Positions 1-11,568 of a DNA stretch of 64,000 nucleotides are shown one piece after another (within the stretch, counting starts at the first letter, position 1; each line of letters begins with the position of its first letter). The notes beneath the pieces were generated by a model that saw nothing but the letters and a program-made list of their open reading frames with translations, was not told the DNA's origin and did not search any database. The position numbers and the translations under genes are program-made. This DNA comes from Hawksworthiomyces lignivorus (taxonomy: Eukaryota; Ascomycota; Sordariomycetes; Ophiostomatales; Ophiostomataceae), in NCBI GenBank assembly GCA_002917075.1, contig NTMA01000008.1, forward strand, positions 186,001-250,000. The letters run 5' to 3'.

Positions 1-153
1 GGCGTAGTTGTTGTCATCATCCATTCCGACAACCACTCAACTAATTTGCTTTCCGGTCTCAATAAAAGGTCGTCTAGGCGGTGCCCACCGTTTGGGTCTA
101 TTTATCTCTCTCTGCATCAAACAAAGACACAAATTGCTAGCGGACCAGTCCCC

Positions 154-2300
154 ATGGCGTCGCGTCCTTTCATTGACTACCCTCTGCCGAAGGAGTCGGC
201 CGACGTGTCGTACACACGGCAGGAAGACAGTAACCCCGTGGTGCGCGGTCTGCCTCTTCTGGCCGTGGCGGCGCTGTGAGCCTTTCCGTCAGCCTCTAGG
301 GCTAGGAAAATTACGAATTGTGCAAAAAGGGGAGCATGTTTTGCTGACGAGATCTAGCGTGTCTAATCTGGGCGTTGTGAACCGTTACTTGTTCCGCAAT
401 GCTGGCTTCGACCGGATTAAATATCTACCTGGCCTCGAAAAAGAGGTTGCAACCTTGCGGGTACATTACAGAGCCCTGTCACTTGTTTCCCGCTCTCTTC
501 TACGTCTGTCCGTTTCTTTAAGAAGAGTTAAGTCACCGTGTTAATGATTGTGTAGCCACGGGTCATCCCGACGCCGTCCGACGGCGATGTAGGCACTGCC
601 GGCATTGTGTCATTTGGCCCCAACATTCTCGAGCCGCGGCACACGGCTCACCCGGATGCGCGGTACTACTCGGTGGCGGACTACCACGCGCTCTACCGGT
701 CGGGCTCGGCCACGCCGGTGGACGTGGCCGAGGCTCTGCTGCCGCTCGTGCAGCGCGGCTGCGGCTCGGCCTACGAGAAGGCCTTTCTGGTGACGCGCGT
801 CGAGGAGCTGCGAGAGGCGGCGCGGGCGTCGGCGGCGCGCTGGGCGGCGGGCGCGCCGCGCGGGGTGCTAGACGGCGTGCCGATCACGGTCAAGTGCGAC
901 ATCGAGGTAGAGGGCTACGTGTGCACGTTTGGCATGGAGGTGCGGCTGGACGACGAGGCCTTTCGGCGGCGGTTCCCGGCGCTGTGCACGCCGGCGGCGC
1001 AGACGGCCTGGCCCGTGCAGAAGCTGCTGGAGGTGGGCGCGCTGCTGGTGGCGCAGAACAACATGCACGAGGTGGGCATGGACACGACGGGGTGCAACGT
1101 GAGTTTTTCTTGTGATTTTTTTTTTTTTCTGTTTTCTGTTGCTGATTCGTCTCCTCTCGGCTGCTCCAGCCCGCCACTGGAACGCCCATCAACTGGTTCA
1201 ACCCCTCGTACTACCCCGGCGGGTCGTCGTCGGGCGCGGCGTCGGGCCTGGGCGCGGGCCTGGTGCCCATCTCCGTGGGCACGGACGCGGGCGGCAGCCT
1301 GCGCATCCCGCCGAGCTTCAACAGCGTGTTTGGGCTCAAGCCGACGCACGACCGCACCATGGTGATGGACTCGGCCATGTGCGTGTTGGGTCCGATGGCG
1401 GCGACGGCGGGCGACCTGGCGGCGGCGTACCGCACGATGGCGCAGCCGGACGCGGCGCACCCGGTGTGCGGGCAGTTTGGCGTGTCGCAGCCGCCGCGGG
1501 CGGGGGCGGCGCGGGTGCTGGGGGTGCCGCGGGCGTGGATCGAGCAGGAGGCGGACCCGCAGGTGCGGGCGGACTTTGAGCGGCTGGTGACGCACCTGCG
1601 CGACGCGCGCGGCTACAAGGTGGTGGACGTGGCGCTGCCGCTGCTGCAGGGTGGCCAGGCGGCACACGCGCCGTCGTGCCTGGCCGAGGCGCTCGACAAG
1701 GCGCGCGACCGTGCCGCGCCGCGCCAGGACGACTGGCCTGCGCTGCTCAACGCGCAGAACCGCATCCTGCTGCACGTGGCCCAGCACACGTCCAGCGTCG
1801 ACTACCTCAAGTTCGGCCAGGTGCGCACGGTACTGATGCGCCATCTGGCGCACCTCTTCTCAGAAAAATATCCCGAGGGCCTGCTGATCCTCACGCCCAC
1901 CACGCCCATGGCCGGCTGGCCCATGCACCCCAGCGACGCCCGCTACGGCTTCATGGACGGCAACATGTCGCTGCGCTGCATGCGCTACGTCTGGCTCGCC
2001 AACACCACCGGCTGCCCCGCCCTGTCCGCCCCCATGGGCTACGCCGACCCCGCCCAGGGCGACGGCCGCGTGCCCATGGGCGTCATGGCCATGGGCGAGT
2101 GGGGTGCCGAGGAGCAGCTGCTGGCCTGGGCCGAGGACGTCGAGAGCTACCTCCACGACGCCTATCCGGGCGGCCGCCTGCGGCCCTCAAAGTGGGTGGA
2201 CGTGCTGGCCCTGGCCAAGGAAGAACACAAGAAGAGCAGCCAGGATGAGGCTGCGACCAAGGGCGACAGCGCTGCCGGCCAGGCGGCCGAAGACGAGTAG
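154..2300 (+). CDS. Amidase-signature family hydrolase (4 exons)
   Basis: Exons 154-275, 358-460, 556-1098 and 1170-2300 join in frame to a 632-residue protein. The amidase signature is complete. The catalytic Lys is K188 (in VPITVKCDIE), the cis-Ser is S275 in the GGSSSG motif, and the nucleophile is S299 in GTDAGGSLRIP. The 24-residue gap between the two serines matches fatty-acid amide hydrolase. The family hydrolyses carbon-nitrogen amide bonds; the substrate cannot be read here. Exon 2 was found by frame: it restores NAGFDRIKYLPGL between two phase-matched introns, and the 461 donor (GTACAT) is the weakest border. Intron 3 carries a T-rich tract. No signal peptide is seen, so it is probably cytosolic. 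A GatA-like annotation is possible, but the long N-terminal extension favours a stand-alone fungal amidase. Confidence 0.9.
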
Positions 2301-2819
2301 TAGCGAGGACGCCTTTTTGTTTTTGATTTTTGGGCTGCTACAATTTTTTTGCAAGGAAATTTCTTTTACTGTCTTATCACTTTTGGAAATTGATCTCTTG
2401 GAACTCCCAGGGTCTCTCTAGCTGTTAAAAATAGTTTCTTCTTTCTCAAGAAAGGTATTAATGGATGTTTCTCACGAGCATTGATATACGAACTGTGTCA
2501 CTAGCACTGTAGACACTGTATGTCGAGGCTATATCACATGACTTGAGAATGACCCACAAGTAGCTCTTGAAGCTTTGGCCGCAACCGACGTAACCGCAAG
2601 CCATCTAACGTGGGGGCGAACCAAAACAACACGAACAAATCACGCAGGTGGGCAAACAAAGTACTTATTTCGCAGGGAACCTACTCGGAAGACGAGAGGC
2701 TTCGTACAACCCGAACTAGAAACTCCTTGGCACATTCTTCGACTCCTTTTCCTCCCTGAGCATGTCGACGAGACGGCTGCGGCAGCGACGGCAGCAGCAG
2801 CAGCACCACCACGACCACC
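2301..2819. other. Intergenic, amidase 3' end and Clr5-gene promoter
   Basis: No gene is seen. The first part is AT-rich, as expected of an amidase 3' UTR. The last 250 bases are the 5' leader of the Clr5-domain gene and contain CAG/CAC repeats just before its start codon. Confidence 0.6.
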
Positions 2820-5681
2820 ATGGCCTACGACTGGGAGGCGCACCGCCAGACCTGCTACGACCTCTACATCCAGGAACGCCGGCCGCTCGAGGATATCATG
2901 GCGTACCTGCGGGAGCGGCACGCGTTTGCGCCGAGTAAGCGCGCGTTCCAGACGCACTTCCGGCAGTGGAACTTCCCGCCCAAGCAGCAGACGCCGGCGC
3001 ACCGTGACGCCGAGCTGGTGCGCCGCGTGCACGAGCTGTGGGCGCGCAACCTGCCGCAGCGCGACATGCTGCAGGCGCTGCACGACGAGGGCTTCGACAT
3101 CCGGCTGCGGCAGCTCATGCGGCTGCGCGCGCGGCACCGGTGGCTGCTGCGCGGGCCGGGCGGGAGCGGGGGCGGGGTCGAAGACGACGGAGGTGACGGC
3201 GGCGACGATGACGGCAGCTACGACGATGGGGAGAAGAGAGGAGAAGCGGTCGAAGCTGGCAATGCGGCGGGGGATGAAGAGAAGAAGGAGGCGCAGCAGC
3301 GCCGCGCCGTGCCGGCAGCTGTCTCTGGCTCAGCTCCCCCGGACCCCGACGGCGGCCGCGATGCCGACCCCCTTGTCACCAAGACGGAGCGCCTCCAGCG
3401 GCGGCAGGCGGAGTCGGTCGAGCGGCTAGCGGCGCGCAAGAGGCGGCGGCACACGCGGACGTGGGCAGGGCTACCAGCGGACCCGCCAGGCCCGCCGCGG
3501 TTTCCGTCGGAGACGACCGTCGACGAGAGCAAGGCGGTGCTGGGCCTGAGCGGGACGGTGGCCGAGACGGCGGCGCTGTACCATGAGATCCGGCAGCGGT
3601 TCCAGCAGATCTGTGCAGATGCGGGCGTGGCCAAGAAGACGGAGGCGGGCCCCGCCGCCTGGGAGGCCGTCAAGGCGCAGCTGGTGGCAGCGACGCCGCA
3701 CCTCCAGCGGGTGGTGGCGGCCGGCGCGGCCGCTGAAGCCGGCGATGTCACCGCCAGCGCCAGCGCCAGCGCCGCCGATGAAGCAACGCTGCTCAACAAC
3801 CCGCGCACCAGGCTGGCCCTCGACGTGCTCTGCACCGACATCGCCAAGCGCATGCGCGGCGCCGACCGGCACCGCATGACGCTGGCCGAGGCCAAGAACA
3901 CGCTGGGCATCGACCCGCGCCAGTCGCGCGAGGTCCGCGCCGCGCTCTACCAGGTGCTGCGCGACGACCACTTCACCAGCAAGCTCGAGGCCGGGCCCGA
4001 GCACTGGCGCACCCTGCAGCGGCGTTGGTTCGCGCACTGCGCGCTGCTGCGCGACATCGTGGGGCCCGGCGGCGGCAGCGAGGGCCGTGCGGACGACGAT
4101 GATAGCAACGACACAAAAGATAACGACCCACAGCGAGTACAAAAATGGAAGGCGGTGGAAGCACTGGCACGAGACGTAGTCAAGCGCTGGCGGGATGACC
4201 AGACGCATCGACGACGGCAGCGCAGCAAGAAACTAGGTGTCAGCGCTGAGGTCAAAGGACCAGGCCAGGAGGCAGCAGAGGCGGAGGTGGCGCAAGATGC
4301 GGAACGACCGATCTCAGCTGCCAAAGCAACAGAAGCAGCATCAGCAGCAACAGCAATAACAATCCCACCTATAATTGAAATTACGACACCGGCGACGCCA
4401 GCATCAATTAATGCGGGCGAGGATGAGACAGCCAATTCTACGGCAGAAGACAACGATGAAGAGGATGAAATGGAACAGGGCTACAATATGGATGACGGGG
4501 AGGAGGACGACGATGGCAGAGATGGCGAATACGAAAACAACACTGCGCTCAGCATAGCTGACGTTATGAGCGTGGGCAGCTATGCAATCAGTCCACAGCA
4601 GGTTGCCGTCTCTCCGCTTAGTTCGTCGCTAGTACTGGTAGGAACACCTGCCGCCAGCCAGCAATTCTCGCCCGTCCAGCCACATTCGCTCGTCCCTCCG
4701 CCTCCGCAGTCTCTTCCGCCAACGCCGCTCTCCTCGTTTTCGACGCTTCGCCAGGAGCACCATCTCGACCACTCCCTAGACCACACTTTGCACGAGCAAC
4801 CGCAGCAACATTCTATGCATGTCTCAGCGACGGCTACACCATTATTATCTTCAGCAACTCTGCTTGATACCTCTCAGATGAACTTGAACTTGGATGCGGT
4901 ACAGATCAGCGCGCAGCTGCACCAAGCTCAGCTGGTAGAAGCACAGCTGGGTGCGCATCTCAGCACGCAACATCTCGAGCAACACCTCGGACCTCATGTC
5001 GGGCTACGCCTCGACGCGCAGCACCACCACCCCAGCCACAATATGGAGAACCCGATGCTTTTGTCGCCAGCAGCGGCTGCCCCTTCGTTTGTGTCTCCCC
5101 TTCACTATACGCCTTCGTTTACCGATTCGGCTGTTGTCTACCAGCAACACGAGATGCAGTCGCCCCTAGGACCTCCACCTCCACCACAGAGGATTGCTGC
5201 GTATTTCCGGCTGAACCCGTCTTCGACATTCTCCGCGGCGAGTCCATTGTGGATCGACACGCTGAGCAATCCGCCCTCGGTAGCTGAGCTGCGCCATGTT
5301 GCGGCCAGCAAGTATCCGGGGGCGCTGTGTGGTCTTGTACAGGGCGTCCTCCCCAGCAGGCACGGAGGAGGCCTTGGCGTGCTGGTTTCTGGGAGAAGCC
5401 GGAGGGACAGTGGCGCAGCGCATGGGCGAGGCACGAACCACCTCGGAGTGCTAGACGAAGAACTGCGCGACGAGACTAGCATGGTCAACGGCGACGGCGA
5501 TAATGAAATCAGCAATGAGAATAACGACGAAGATAGCAGCGGCAGAGGCGGCATCATAGCCGATGATGTGCCGCTGCAGATCAGCACAGATGAGCACCTC
5601 CAGGTATTCCTAAGCAATTTTCTACCGGACGAATCTCCTACGTTCGTAGTGCAGCTTGTGCAGCCGTGGACCACGTTATGA
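2820..5681 (+). CDS. Clr5-domain protein, 953 residues
   Basis: A single exon. The start lies in a strong context (CCACCATGG) and opens directly with the domain. Residues 1-56 (MAYDWEAHRQTCYDLYIQER onward, through FQTHFRQWNFPPK) are a typical Clr5 domain. A second, weaker helical copy follows at about residues 60-110 (ELVRRVHELWARNLPQRDML). In fission yeast the name-giving Clr5 acts in gene silencing; in filamentous fungi the domain sits on many uncharacterised, probably nuclear, proteins. The middle holds basic and acidic stretches. Residues from about 600 are rich in Gln, His, Ser and Pro, like an activation or low-complexity region. The C-terminus has no recognised domain. Role as a DNA-binding regulator is inference. 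Confidence 0.85.
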   Translation: MAYDWEAHRQTCYDLYIQERRPLEDIMAYLRERHAFAPSKRAFQTHFRQWNFPPKQQTPAHRDAELVRRVHELWARNLPQRDMLQALHDEGFDIRLRQLMRLRARHRWLLRGPGGSGGGVEDDGGDGGDDDGSYDDGEKRGEAVEAGNAAGDEEKKEAQQRRAVPAAVSGSAPPDPDGGRDADPLVTKTERLQRRQAESVERLAARKRRRHTRTWAGLPADPPGPPRFPSETTVDESKAVLGLSGTVAETAALYHEIRQRFQQICADAGVAKKTEAGPAAWEAVKAQLVAATPHLQRVVAAGAAAEAGDVTASASASAADEATLLNNPRTRLALDVLCTDIAKRMRGADRHRMTLAEAKNTLGIDPRQSREVRAALYQVLRDDHFTSKLEAGPEHWRTLQRRWFAHCALLRDIVGPGGGSEGRADDDDSNDTKDNDPQRVQKWKAVEALARDVVKRWRDDQTHRRRQRSKKLGVSAEVKGPGQEAAEAEVAQDAERPISAAKATEAASAATAITIPPIIEITTPATPASINAGEDETANSTAEDNDEEDEMEQGYNMDDGEEDDDGRDGEYENNTALSIADVMSVGSYAISPQQVAVSPLSSSLVLVGTPAASQQFSPVQPHSLVPPPPQSLPPTPLSSFSTLRQEHHLDHSLDHTLHEQPQQHSMHVSATATPLLSSATLLDTSQMNLNLDAVQISAQLHQAQLVEAQLGAHLSTQHLEQHLGPHVGLRLDAQHHHPSHNMENPMLLSPAAAAPSFVSPLHYTPSFTDSAVVYQQHEMQSPLGPPPPPQRIAAYFRLNPSSTFSAASPLWIDTLSNPPSVAELRHVAASKYPGALCGLVQGVLPSRHGGGLGVLVSGRSRRDSGAAHGRGTNHLGVLDEELRDETSMVNGDGDNEISNENNDEDSSGRGGIIADDVPLQISTDEHLQVFLSNFLPDESPTFVVQLVQPWTTL

Positions 5682-6108
5682 CAACACTTTGTTGCTATGC
5701 TTTCACGTATGGTTGGTATTTTAACTGAACACAAGGGGAAGATCTTATTTAATGTTTGGAAATAGAAGAAACTTGTATGATGTAATATGTATGATTAAAC
5801 GAAATTTACGAAACGGGACAAAGAGAATAGCTTGGCCCATACGGAACTGGAAACAGGAAGGAGAGAAACCTCAAGGCGCAGGCGCAGGCGCAGGAATTAG
5901 TAAAGGCAATTTGGAGCAAATATTATAATATTGACTTTAAATTTTGCACAGTTGGCAGACGCTCAGCCTCAGACAGTGACAAACCTTGAAAGCCATCCAC
6001 CCAACAGCCTTTTCCGCCCTTAAGCATCTATAGCACACGCTTCTGTATTAATCCCGTACGAGAGACGCACTTAAGCAACGTGGATACATGTTTACCTTCT
6101 CCTAGCCT
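5682..6108. other. Intergenic between convergent genes
   Basis: AT-rich 3' flank shared by the Clr5-domain gene and the NLR-like gene. Apart from the short GGCGCA repeat at 5875-5892, nothing is seen. Confidence 0.6.
5875..5892. repeat. (GGCGCA)3 microsatellite
   Basis: Three perfect copies of a 6-base unit in otherwise AT-rich DNA. Confidence 0.9.
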
Positions 6109-9100
6109 TTATTCAGCCCTGTCAAATCGTTGCCTCTTCCGACGTGTGTCGTTTAAATTGTCCTGCCGTTCTTCATTTTCAAACTCCAGTAAAGCCAGGC
6201 GCCAGTTGTCCTTCTCGTCGAAAACGGCACCCTTGCCGAGAAGTAGTTGTGCAACCGCACTCTGTCCTGTCAAGGAAGCCCATAACAATGGCGTCCGGCC
6301 ACAGTTATCCTCCGCCTTGATGTTGGCATTTTTCTCAAGAAGTAACTGCGCGATTTTCGTATGACCTCTTTTCGCTGCCCACGACAGCGGTGTTTGGCCC
6401 TCCAAATCAGCCGACTCGGTGTTGGCACCATTATCGAGGAGCAGCCGTACAGCCTCGCCATCTCCATTCTCAGCAGCCCTTGACAACAGTGTCCGGCTTT
6501 GCTTATCAACCAAGTCAATATTGGCGCCCTTGCTGAGAAGAAATTGTAGCGTAAGCTTGTCTTTCCTCCAAACACGTAACAATGCTCGGCCGCTCCCATC
6601 CATCCACTTGATCTTAGCTTCCACATCGAAAAGCAGCTGCACGACGGCTGCATGTCCTTCGCAGACTGCGTACCACAAGGGCGTCCAGCCCCGCTTGTCT
6701 ACCGAACTGGCGCTAGCGCCGCTGCCGCAGAGGAACTGCACGATGTCCGTGTGTCCTCCGCCAGCGGCCCACGATAGTGGCGTGCGGCCCCGGATATCTG
6801 CTGACTCAATATTGGCACCGATATTGAGAAGGGCCCGCACAATGACTTTGTTTCCTTGTCCGGCAGCCCACGATAACAATGTCCGGCTCCGTTTATCCAT
6901 CAACTCAGTAATAGCACAGCCATTAAGAGGCAGCTGTGCGTCTTCGTTACAATCTTGTGTTGCTGCCTGCGATGCCGGCGCTATTCCAAGCTTATGAACC
7001 AACAAAGTTTCCGCGTGGCCATTTAGAAGGAGCTGTACAACAGTCTTGCGATCCCCTGCGATAGCCCGAAATAACGGCTCTCGACCTTCCACATCCGCCA
7101 ATTTCATATTAGCCTGATGGTCTAGAAGTAGCCGCACGACGGCTCTGTGGCCAATTGCGGCAGCTTGCGACAGAGGCGTATAGCCCGAAGCATCCACCAG
7201 GCTAGTGTTTGCGCCTTTATTAAGAAGCAGCTGCACGACCTCACTTTTCCCTTTGCTTGCAGCATACCACAGTGGCGTACAGCCCCATGTATCCGCCGAG
7301 TCGATACAGGCGAGGTGATCCAGAAGCAGCTGCACGATGTTTTCGTAGCCACGCGCGGCAGCTCCCATCAAAGGCGTATAGCCAGACTCGGGCGCTAAAC
7401 TAGTGTTTGCACCTTTGTCGAGGAGTAACTGTACGATATCCCTTTCCCTTTCGTTTGCAGCGTGCCACAGCGGCGTACAGCCCCGTGTATCCGCCGAGTC
7501 GATACTGGCGCTATGGTCCAGAAGCAGCCGCACGATGTCTTTGTGACCACTCACAGCAGCCTGAATCAAAGGCGTATAGCCAGAATCGGGTGCCAAACTA
7601 ATGCTTGCACCTTTGTCGAGAAGCAGCCGTACAGTCTCCTTTTCCCCTTTGTTTGCAGCAAACCATAGCGACGTACGGCCTTGTGTATCCGCCGAGTCGA
7701 TATAAACGTGGTGATCCAGAAGCAGCTGCACGATGTCTTTGCGGCCACCCGCGGCAGCGTTCATCAAAGGCGTATAGCCAGACTTGGACGCCAAACTAGT
7801 GTTTGCACCTTTGTCGAGAAGCAGCCGTACAGTCTCCTTTTCCCCTTTGTTTGCAGCAAACCATAGCGACGTACGGCCTTGTGTATCCGCCGAGTCGATA
7901 TAAACGTGGTGATCCAGAAGCAGCTGCACGATGTCTTTGCGGCCACCCGCGGCAGCGTTCATCAAAGGCGTATAGCCAGACTTGGACGCCAAACTAGTGT
8001 TTGCACCTTTGTCGAGAAGCAGCCGTACAGTCTCCTTTTCCCCTTTGTTTGCAGCAAACCATAGCGGCGTACGGCCTTGTGTATCCGCCGAGTCGATATA
8101 AGCGTGGTGATCCAGAAGCAGCCGCACGATGTTTTCGTAGCCACTCGCGGCAGCTCTCATCAAAGGCGTATAGCCAGACTCGGGCGCTAAACTAGTGTTT
8201 GCACCTTTGTCGAGGAGTAACTGTACGATATCCCTTTCCCTTTCGTTTGCAGCGTGCCACAGCGGCGTACAGCCCCGTGTATCCGCCGAGTCGATACTGG
8301 CGCTATGGTCCAGAAGCAGCCGCACGATGTCTTTGTGACCACTCACAGCAGCCTGAATCAAAGGCGTATAGCCAGAATCGGGTGCCAAACAAGTGTTTGC
8401 ACCTTTGTCGAGAAGTAACTGTACGATATCCCTCTCCCCTTCGTTGACAGCAAACCACAGCGCCGTATAACCACGTACATCCTTCGAGTCGATATCACCG
8501 CCATTATCTAAAACCAGCTGTATAATATCCTTATGACCCAAATTCGCAGCCCATGGCAACAAATCATAACCAACGATATCGAAATTGGTGTTGGCACCCC
8601 TTTCGATAAGTAATTGTACGGCCGCCCCTCGCTTTTCGCTGATAGCATACCACAGCGGCGTGTGGTCATTTAGATCCACCGAATCGATTTGGGCGTGACT
8701 ATCTAAAAGCTGCTCTATAATGGCCTCATAACCCCCTTTTGCAGCCCGCGCCAGTGGTGTCATACCACTCAAGTCAGCCAAGTTAGTGTTAGCGCCCTCA
8801 GCAACAAGCAATCGTACAGCCGCCTCTTGTCCCCTGTTAGTAGCGTACCACAACGGCGTGCGACCATTGCCATCTTGAATGTTGACATCTGTACAAGTTT
8901 TATCCGAGCCTCGTAAAATAGCTCTTGGCGGACTCACCAGTCCGAACATTGATAAAACATGTACCAGGTTAATATTTTCAAATTGACAACCAGAACAAAC
9001 CGGGGCATGGACTGTGTGTTTACGACACCATTGGTTTCGAGACAGTTCATATAATACTGTAAAATCAAAGTACAACCATCTGTATACATACCACCATCGT

Positions 9101-11568
9101 TGTATTAAAGAATTAGATGGCCAGCCAAAGTATTCCAAAAGACTTTCGTGATCGATACCACACGCATCACTCTTTTGCGCGTGTGTTAAGCACGACATTG
9201 TGGCATAATCCAGGAACGGAAGATCCTTGACACGTATCTCGAAAATTGATTTGCTGATTTCATTCATTGCTAGGTATCGCATGCAAATGCTGAATAGTCG
9301 AAAATGTGACATTCCCATTACAGAGGTCGGGGTTGAGTTGACGCCTCTATCTAGAGCGAGCAGACCCTTCTCAACAAAGAAATCCTTAACGGACTGGTGG
9401 ATAAAATGGACCTTCCACGTAGAAGTGACTTCAATTAGACCGCAGCTGAGAGCTCGAATTCGTCTTCGCAGACGTGCATCATCGTGTATGAAATCCTCTT
9501 TGCTTTGATATTCTTGCAGTGACCGGTGTGTGCAATCGACAGTGATGGCCATAGCCCATCGCAGCTCGCTGAGAAATAAGGGGCGCTCTGCGAAACAGAT
9601 CCACTGAATCAATTTCAAGGAATCTGGTGTCATTTCCGGGATAAGGCCATTGTATAGCCCGTCGAGCTCCGGAGGGATAGAAAAGATTGTAGCTTTGATC
9701 TTCTCTGGGCTTTCACCATCTCGTTCGAGATCTAAGACTCGCTTCACTACAAAGCTCGCCCACATAAACACGCCCGCAGCACGTTGTGTGATTATAGTTG
9801 GAATTGAAGTTGATGTATTTTGCGTATAGAACTCAGAAAGTTGATCGACTACGAAAGTCGAGATATCCTTTCCATTTTCCTTCTCGAGGTGTATTTCAAG
9901 CACGCCATCCAGGTCCAAAATCGGATAGTGGCGGCAAGAAAACAAGATGCGAAAATCGCAAAGACCAACCGATGACGGTGGAAGACTTTTAAGCAAAGAC
10001 TTGAAAGCTTCGACGAGTGTGACCGCACTCTCCTTTCCGCATTCTTCTAACGCATCGACAAATAACAAAACAGGGCGAGACTTTAGGACTTCCGGAAGGG
10101 ATCGTTTGAAAAAGTTATGGAGCTCTGCTTCATGCCACGTCCACGTTTTGCCCGGCTCGCCAATATCCGCACGTTTTTTCTTATATGTGTCGATGAGATC
10201 TTTCAGTGCGCTAGGGACTTCACTGAGGATCTGATGCAGGAGGGACCGGAAGAGGCCAAGAGGCGACTTTTGCAACGTGTCACCACGGCCATGACAGAAA
10301 AATGAGAGAACAAAGGCATCATCTCTACCTTTGTCCAAAGCATATTTTATCAATGTTGATTTCCCAGAGCCTGGCTTGCCTTTGATCCAAAGTAGCCCTC
10401 GATTGCAAGTGGTCCATTTGATGTATGTCTTGTGTTGAAGTAGCCACTCGCACGTCCCGGCAACAGCACATTCAATGCCATGAAACCGCTCATCCATCTG
10501 CGGAAAGGCTAGCGACTGTAAGCATCTCTTGGTTTCTTCTTCGATTTTGGGTAGAGTCTGAGCTTTGAAGAGAATTTAGTAAGTACATTTCTTTGGAAAC
10601 TATTTGCTAATTTTCTTACCGACTTGTGACTTCCATCTCAATAATTCCCCTATTAGCCTCTTAAACCCAGTCTCTTCTACAGATGCGAATTTGACCATGT
10701 CCCTATGGTTGGCATGGACGGTGATAAGAGCGTATCCTTGGAGTGTGGCAGATCCCTCGCACACAACTGGCCCCAGTTTGTCGGTTAGAGGTAACTCTTC
10801 AGAGAAGCATGTCACCTTGATACTTTTACCGCTCTGTTCGACTTCTCGTATCATACCCAAAAAATCGACCTGAAGGGACTCAAGGAACTGATTGTCTGTC
10901 TGCAAAACCTCCACCAATTTCGTATTGACAGACGCTACGAGGCCGAGAGCAGAAAGAGGTATTTTAGCCCAGTCAGCCATCCAGGCACCCTTGTGGGGCG
11001 TGCCCATAAAGGCAATGCCTTCGGTGCAGTCGAATATAGCGCGCAGGTGAGGCTCTGGATTGTTTCGCGACTGGAGAATGGCTCTCTTGCAGACGAGGCC
11101 GCCAAGGCTGTGGGCGACGAAGAGAAGAGGGCGAGCTGACGCGCCACAACTGGCGCGGTCTGTCGATAGGTCGTGTAGGAGGTTCGTGGCATGATTGATC
11201 AGCCGGTTCGACGACGTGGCCGAATTTCGTGCAATATAAGCGTCGTAGCCGTACGTGAGGATGCGGGCGTTTTCTAGTTTCAGAGGGAGGAGAGTCTCTG
11301 GCCAAGGCCTGGCTTGCCCAGAGGCGGTCCAGGTGCTCTCCCGGTTCCCGGTCAGGCCGTGGATAAAGCATATGTCGACTGTGGCGTCTGGACAGTCGTG
11401 CAATACTTCGACTCCATCTGGGAATGCAACTGCGAGAAGGCTCTCGGGTTTGCCTAAGTCTGTGTCGGGCTGCGGTTGTGAGTTTGGCAGAGCCTGTTTG
11501 TGGCTCGCCCCCTGAGAAGGATTTGGTTCAGCCTCGGGAGCTTGTCGCCAAAATAGAATCCTTTCCAT
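6109..11568 (-). CDS. NLR-like receptor: alpha/beta-hydrolase, NACHT, ankyrin repeats
   Basis: Exons 11568-10620 and 10562-6109 (57-base intron with a TTACTAAAT branch site) give 1,800 residues. Residues about 60-310 are a SesB-like alpha/beta-hydrolase: FIHGLTGNRESTW, nucleophile S154 in AHSLGG, and H288 in HANHRDM. The NACHT NTPase follows, with Walker A GKPGSGKST (378-386) and Walker B LLFVDALEE (482-490). About 27 ankyrin repeats run from residue 880 to about 1771, and a basic tail ends the protein. This tripartite layout (effector, NTPase switch, repeat sensor) is that of fungal NLR proteins, some of which control heterokaryon incompatibility and cell death. The ligand, and whether the hydrolase is lipase-like, are unknown. 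Repeats 6-16 include DNA-identical units, a sign of ongoing homogenisation. It diverges from the SPRY gene. The start could lie further upstream if an exon was missed. Confidence 0.9.
7367..8396 (-). repeat. 198-base tandem array (ankyrin repeat pairs) within the NLR gene
   Basis: Five 198-base units (from 7407, 7605, 7803, 8001 and 8199), each encoding two 33-residue ankyrin repeats, with more diverged units on both sides. By eye, bases 7605-7868 are identical to the stretch 198 bases downstream. Bases 7367-7598 are identical to the stretch 792 bases (four units) downstream. The reading frame is kept throughout. Confidence 0.95.

Noticed and set aside
7367..8396. Regular 198-base array considered as a CRISPR-like or satellite array
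   Set aside because: It is in frame inside the NLR gene and encodes ankyrin pairs, with no spacers.
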